DNA from: Methylobacterium isbiliense
GTDB taxonomy: Bacteria; Pseudomonadota; Alphaproteobacteria; Rhizobiales; Beijerinckiaceae
Length of the DNA stretch: 64,000 nt
Direction of reading: 5' to 3'
Assembly (NCBI RefSeq): GCF_022179325.1
Contig: NZ_BPQQ01000060.1
Location: 1 to 64,000 of the forward strand
Translations under genes and position numbers: made by a program
In this document: piece by piece, positions 61,072-64,000 of the stretch
How the letters are laid out: every line of letters begins with the position of its first letter
How positions within the stretch are numbered: position 1 is the first letter of the stretch
Notes under the pieces: model-generated
Database searches by the model: none
Told to the model about the DNA's origin: nothing
The model's input: the letters and a program-made list of their open reading frames with translations, nothing else

Positions 61072-62153
61072 GGCAGGGCCTCCCGGGCGAGCGCGGGCGC
61101 CTCGGGCGGCCGGGTTTCACCCACCGGCGGGGGCTCACCCACCGGCGGGCTCGCGCCCGCCTGCGAGGTGAGCGCGCGGCGCAGGCGGGCGAGGTCGGGG
61201 CGGACCTCGTGGCTGCGGTGCGGCTCGGCCCGCAGGCGGGCGGCCAGCACCTCCACGAGGCGGCCGATACCCTCCGGCACCAGCAGCACGACGATGAGGA
61301 GGGTCAGCCCGTAGAAGAACGTCCCGAGCTTGGCCAGCGGCGCCACCAGCTCGGGCAGCGCGGTGAGCACCGCCGTGCCGATCAGCGGCCCCAGGATGCT
61401 GCCGCGCCCGCCGATGATGATGCAGACGAAGAAGAACAGCCCGATCTCGAACACGAAGGTGTCGGGCGTGATGTAGGTCTGGAGCGCCGCGAACAGGGCG
61501 CCGCCGAGGCCGGCGGTGACGCCCGAGAACACGAACACCGTGAGCTTGACCCGGAAGACGTTGATGCCGACCGAGGCCGCCGCGACTTCGCTGTCGCGCA
61601 CCGCGATCAGGGCGCGGCCCCACATCCGCCGGGCGATGCCCCAGGTCATCGCCGTCACGGCCGCGCCGATGGCGAGGATCAGCCAGTACTGGCCCCACGG
61701 CGTGTGGAACGGGGCCGGGAAGCCCGGCACCGACAGCCCGGTGCCGCCGCCCGTGAGCCCGCCCCAGGCCAGCGAGAGTTCGGTGACGATGAGCGCGAAG
61801 GCCATCGTCGCCATGGCGAAGTAGAAGCCCGGCAGGCGCAGCGAGGGCAGGCCGAGCAGCAGCCCCGCCGCGCCCCCGAGCGCGCCGCAGAGCGGCAGGA
61901 CGAGGAGCGGATCGAGCCCGAGCGTGCCGGCCAGCACCGCGAAGCCGTAGGCGCCGACCGCGAGCAGGCCGACATGCCCGATCGAGAGCTGGCCGGCGAA
62001 GCCGACCACGAGGTTGAGGCCCGCCACCAGCACCCAGTAGGCGCCGATCAGCGAGACGAGGTGCAGCTGGTAGAGGTCGCCCGACCACCAGGGCAGCGTC
62101 ACGAGCGCGAGGCCGGCCAGCGCCAGCGAGAGGCCGGAGGCGGAGCCGCGCAT
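61068..62153 (-). CDS. Branched-chain type ABC permease LivM, second set
   Basis: A 361-residue LivM-type permease with about nine helices; VVGFAGQLSIGHVGLLAVGAYGF (near 48-70) and AVRDSEVAAASVGIN mark the family. The C-terminal tail has a duplicated PPVGE (from a repeated TCACCCACCGGCGGG in DNA) and is likely cytosolic and disordered. The ATG at 62153 overlaps the livH stop (ATGA). Confidence 0.9.
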   Translation of the reverse strand: MRGSASGLSLALAGLALVTLPWWSGDLYQLHLVSLIGAYWVLVAGLNLVVGFAGQLSIGHVGLLAVGAYGFAVLAGTLGLDPLLVLPLCGALGGAAGLLLGLPSLRLPGFYFAMATMAFALIVTELSLAWGGLTGGGTGLSVPGFPAPFHTPWGQYWLILAIGAAVTAMTWGIARRMWGRALIAVRDSEVAAASVGINVFRVKLTVFVFSGVTAGLGGALFAALQTYITPDTFVFEIGLFFFVCIIIGGRGSILGPLIGTAVLTALPELVAPLAKLGTFFYGLTLLIVVLLVPEGIGRLVEVLAARLRAEPHRSHEVRPDLARLRRALTSQAGASPPVGEPPPVGETRPPEAPALAREALP

Positions 62154-63013
62154 CAGACCGGCCTCACCCGCCGCGCGCCGAGCAGCCCCTCGGGCCGCAC
62201 GAGGAGCACCAGCATCAGCAGGCCGACCGCGATCGTCTGCTGGTACTCGCCCCCGAACCAGTAGGTGGCGAAGGCCGAGAGCAGGCCCAGGCCCGCCCCG
62301 CCCAGCAGCGCGCCGAGGTTGCTGCCGAGCCCGCCCACCGCGAGCGCGATGAAGCCGTTGAGGGTCAGCGTCAGGCCGAGCGCGAAGAACGCGAAGGTGA
62401 GCTGCCCGGCCGCGAAGCCCGCGAGCCCCCCGAGCGCCCCCGCGAGCAGGTAGGAGGCGAGACGCACCCGGTCGGTCGGGATGCCGCGGGCGCGCGCCGC
62501 GAAGGCGTCCTCGGAGGTGGCCTGGAACAGCTTGCCCCACAGGGTCAGGCGGTAGAAGGCTTCGAGCCCGGCCGTCATCACCAGCACGGTGAGGATCGGC
62601 AGCCAGTACTTCTGGTCGAGCAGGCCCGAGGAGAAATCCTGCGGGATCAGCCGGGGGAAAGGCTTCGGCTCGGTGCCCCACCACAGGCCGACCGCCTGCT
62701 GCAGCATGGTGGCGAGCGCCAGCGTGGAGAGCAGCCACAGGTGCTCGTCGGACCGCGCCAGCACCCGGCGCACGCCGACGATCTCGGTGAACCCGCCGAA
62801 CAGCGCCCCCACCAGCACCGCGCCGACGAGGCCCGCCGGGACCGGCAGCCCGAGCCCGGCGATGAACCATGCGCCGAATACGCCGCCGAGCATGCAGAGG
62901 TGGCCAGTGGTGACGCTGAGCACCTTCGAGGTCGAGTACATCACGTTGTAGGCGAGCGCCGTCGCCGCGTAGACGGCGCCGATGGCGAGCCCCGAGACGA
63001 TCACGGCGAGCAT
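62153..63013 (-). CDS. Branched-chain type ABC permease LivH, second set
   Basis: A 286-residue LivH-type permease beginning MLAVIVSGLAIGAVYAATAL, with VLSVTTGHLCMLGGVFGAWF in place of the usual NFAHG motif and AVGGLGSNLGALLGGAGLG near 225. The change at the first motif places it in the divergent subgroup typical of aromatic or acyl substrate importers. It follows the binding-protein gene by 79 bp. Confidence 0.88.
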   Translation of the reverse strand: MLAVIVSGLAIGAVYAATALAYNVMYSTSKVLSVTTGHLCMLGGVFGAWFIAGLGLPVPAGLVGAVLVGALFGGFTEIVGVRRVLARSDEHLWLLSTLALATMLQQAVGLWWGTEPKPFPRLIPQDFSSGLLDQKYWLPILTVLVMTAGLEAFYRLTLWGKLFQATSEDAFAARARGIPTDRVRLASYLLAGALGGLAGFAAGQLTFAFFALGLTLTLNGFIALAVGGLGSNLGALLGGAGLGLLSAFATYWFGGEYQQTIAVGLLMLVLLVRPEGLLGARRVRPV

Positions 63014-63092
63014 GGGGCGTCTCCCTGCGAAGCGCGGCGGCCCCCTCCCCGGCCCGGGGCAAAGGCCCGGCTCGGGGCAAAGACCTGTCGGT

Positions 63093-64000
63093 TCACCGCG
63101 GCGCCGCGTCGTAGCAGCCGTCGCGGAAGGTGTTGGCGATGTTGGCCACGATGTTCCGGTCGGGGAAGCCGTTGTGGTTCTCCGGGCTCCACGTGTAGGT
63201 GGCGTAGACCCCCGGAAAGTCCTTCGTGCCCTCCAGCACCGTCTTGACCTTCTGCGGATCGGTGGACCCGGCGGACTTCACCGCGTGCTCGATGATCTTG
63301 ACGGTGTCGTAGCCGAGCGCGACCCACCAGAAGGTGAAGTCGATCCTGCCGCCGAGGGCGGGCTTGACGGTGTCGATGAGGGCCTGGGTGCGCGGCGGCA
63401 GCTTGCCGTCGACGTAGGTGGTGCTCTGGTAGCCGGCCGCGAAGGCGTTCTGCCAGTATTCGGGCTTGTTGAGCAGGCCCTTGATCGGCAGGGCCATCAC
63501 CGCGGGGTGGCCCACCACCGGCACGTCCCAGCCCATGTCGCCGCGGGTGTTCAGGATGCGCGCCATCAGGCCGGTGGCCGCGGTCCAGGGCATCACCACG
63601 TCGGCGCCCGCGGCCCTGGCCTTGGTCATCTCGTCGGTGAGATCGGTCTTGTTGGGGTCGATCAGCACCGAGTAGACCGGCTTGACCCCCGCCTGCTCCA
63701 GGAGCGCCGCCGCCGTCTTGGCGCTCGACGTGCCGTAGCCCGAGGTGTCGCCGATCACCGCGACCTTGCGGCGCTTGAGCACGTCGAGGGCGTAGGCGTT
63801 GCCGCCGGAGATCCACTGCGTGTTGGTGTTGATGGCCCGGAAGGCGAGCGGGTACTTCTTGGCGTCGATCAGCTCGTCGATCGAGCCGATGACAATGTTG
63901 GGGATGCCGGCCCGCGCCACGATCGGCACCGTGGCGAGCGACTCGCCCGAGTTCACCGGACCGATGATGAACTGCACCTTGTCGCTGAACAGCAGTTGCT
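63093..64000 (-). CDS. Branched-chain type ABC binding protein LivK, partial
   Basis: The C-terminal roughly 302 residues of a periplasmic binding protein of the LivK family; the 5' end lies beyond the window, since the frame stays open through position 64000 (LLFSDKVQFIIGPVNSGESLATVPIVAR). Segments such as VAVIGDTSGYGTSSAKTAAALLEQ and KAGRTDL-like DPNKTDLTDEMTKARAAGADVVMPW are typical. It completes the second LivKHMGF importer, presumably for the acid or amide metabolised by the ligase/aldolase cluster. Confidence 0.9.
   Translation of the reverse strand, partial: QLLFSDKVQFIIGPVNSGESLATVPIVARAGIPNIVIGSIDELIDAKKYPLAFRAINTNTQWISGGNAYALDVLKRRKVAVIGDTSGYGTSSAKTAAALLEQAGVKPVYSVLIDPNKTDLTDEMTKARAAGADVVMPWTAATGLMARILNTRGDMGWDVPVVGHPAVMALPIKGLLNKPEYWQNAFAAGYQSTTYVDGKLPPRTQALIDTVKPALGGRIDFTFWWVALGYDTVKIIEHAVKSAGSTDPQKVKTVLEGTKDFPGVYATYTWSPENHNGFPDRNIVANIANTFRDGCYDAAPR

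Overview
The window is about 70% G+C and densely packed, with short gaps, many 4-base start/stop overlaps and strong GC-ending codon use. A FixK-controlled cbb3 oxidase operon with its fixGHIS assembly genes, many Liv/Urt-type ABC transporters, a tandem glycine riboswitch and recurrent intergenic palindromes suggest an alphaproteobacterium of the Hyphomicrobiales, most likely Methylobacterium-like. The genus is an inference from gene content; there is no rRNA or marker gene to prove it. No tRNA, rRNA, CRISPR array, transposase or clear pseudogene was seen.

Layout. (1) 340-8653, minus strand: ccoNOQP (fixNOQP) and ccoGHIS (fixGHIS), a high-affinity terminal oxidase and its copper/assembly factors. 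Each half has its own FixK/FNR-type box about 67 bp before its first gene. (2) 8814-20178: a MarR regulator divergent from a plus-strand catabolic operon: amidohydrolase, three-subunit molybdenum hydroxylase (small subunit fused to a CoxG-like domain), a complete LivKHMGF importer and a Rieske ferredoxin. It looks like uptake, hydroxylation and hydrolysis of one unknown, possibly N-heterocyclic, compound. (3) 20234-21298: a lone membrane acyltransferase. (4) 21719-26365: tandem glycine riboswitch and gcvTHP. (5) 26439-30678, minus strand: a LuxR-type response regulator and a hybrid histidine kinase whose sensor is an NCS1-permease-like domain plus a nine-cysteine segment. They are divergent from (6) 30961-38759: a urea/short-chain-amide importer (urtABCDE type), formamidase fmdA, fmdB and aliphatic amidase amiE. 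A MoxR-type ATPase and a VWA protein (39078-41455) follow on the same strand.

(7) 41563-46420, minus strand: poorly characterised genes: a membrane protein, a five-fold repeat protein with alternating basic helices and acidic linkers, a small partner, an HdeD/DUF308 membrane protein, a membrane-anchored TAXI-type binding protein and a secreted protein. (8) 46724-51169, minus strand: an MBOAT acyltransferase with three SGNH-hydrolase-like proteins and a small membrane protein, probably an envelope or polysaccharide O-acetylation module. (9) 51691-55064, plus strand: a secreted TPR protein and a TctC/Bug-type binding protein. (10) 55133-64000, minus strand: an IclR-controlled acyl-CoA catabolic cluster with an NDP-forming acyl-CoA ligase, a DUF35 protein, a thiolase-fold protein lacking the nucleophilic cysteine, and a second LivKHMGF set whose binding protein runs off the window end.

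The strongest candidates for something undescribed are the five-repeat protein with its neighbours, the NCS1-kinase/response-regulator pair placed opposite the amide operon, and a CCTCTCCC...GGGAGAGG hairpin family that recurs in the intergenic gaps of that operon.
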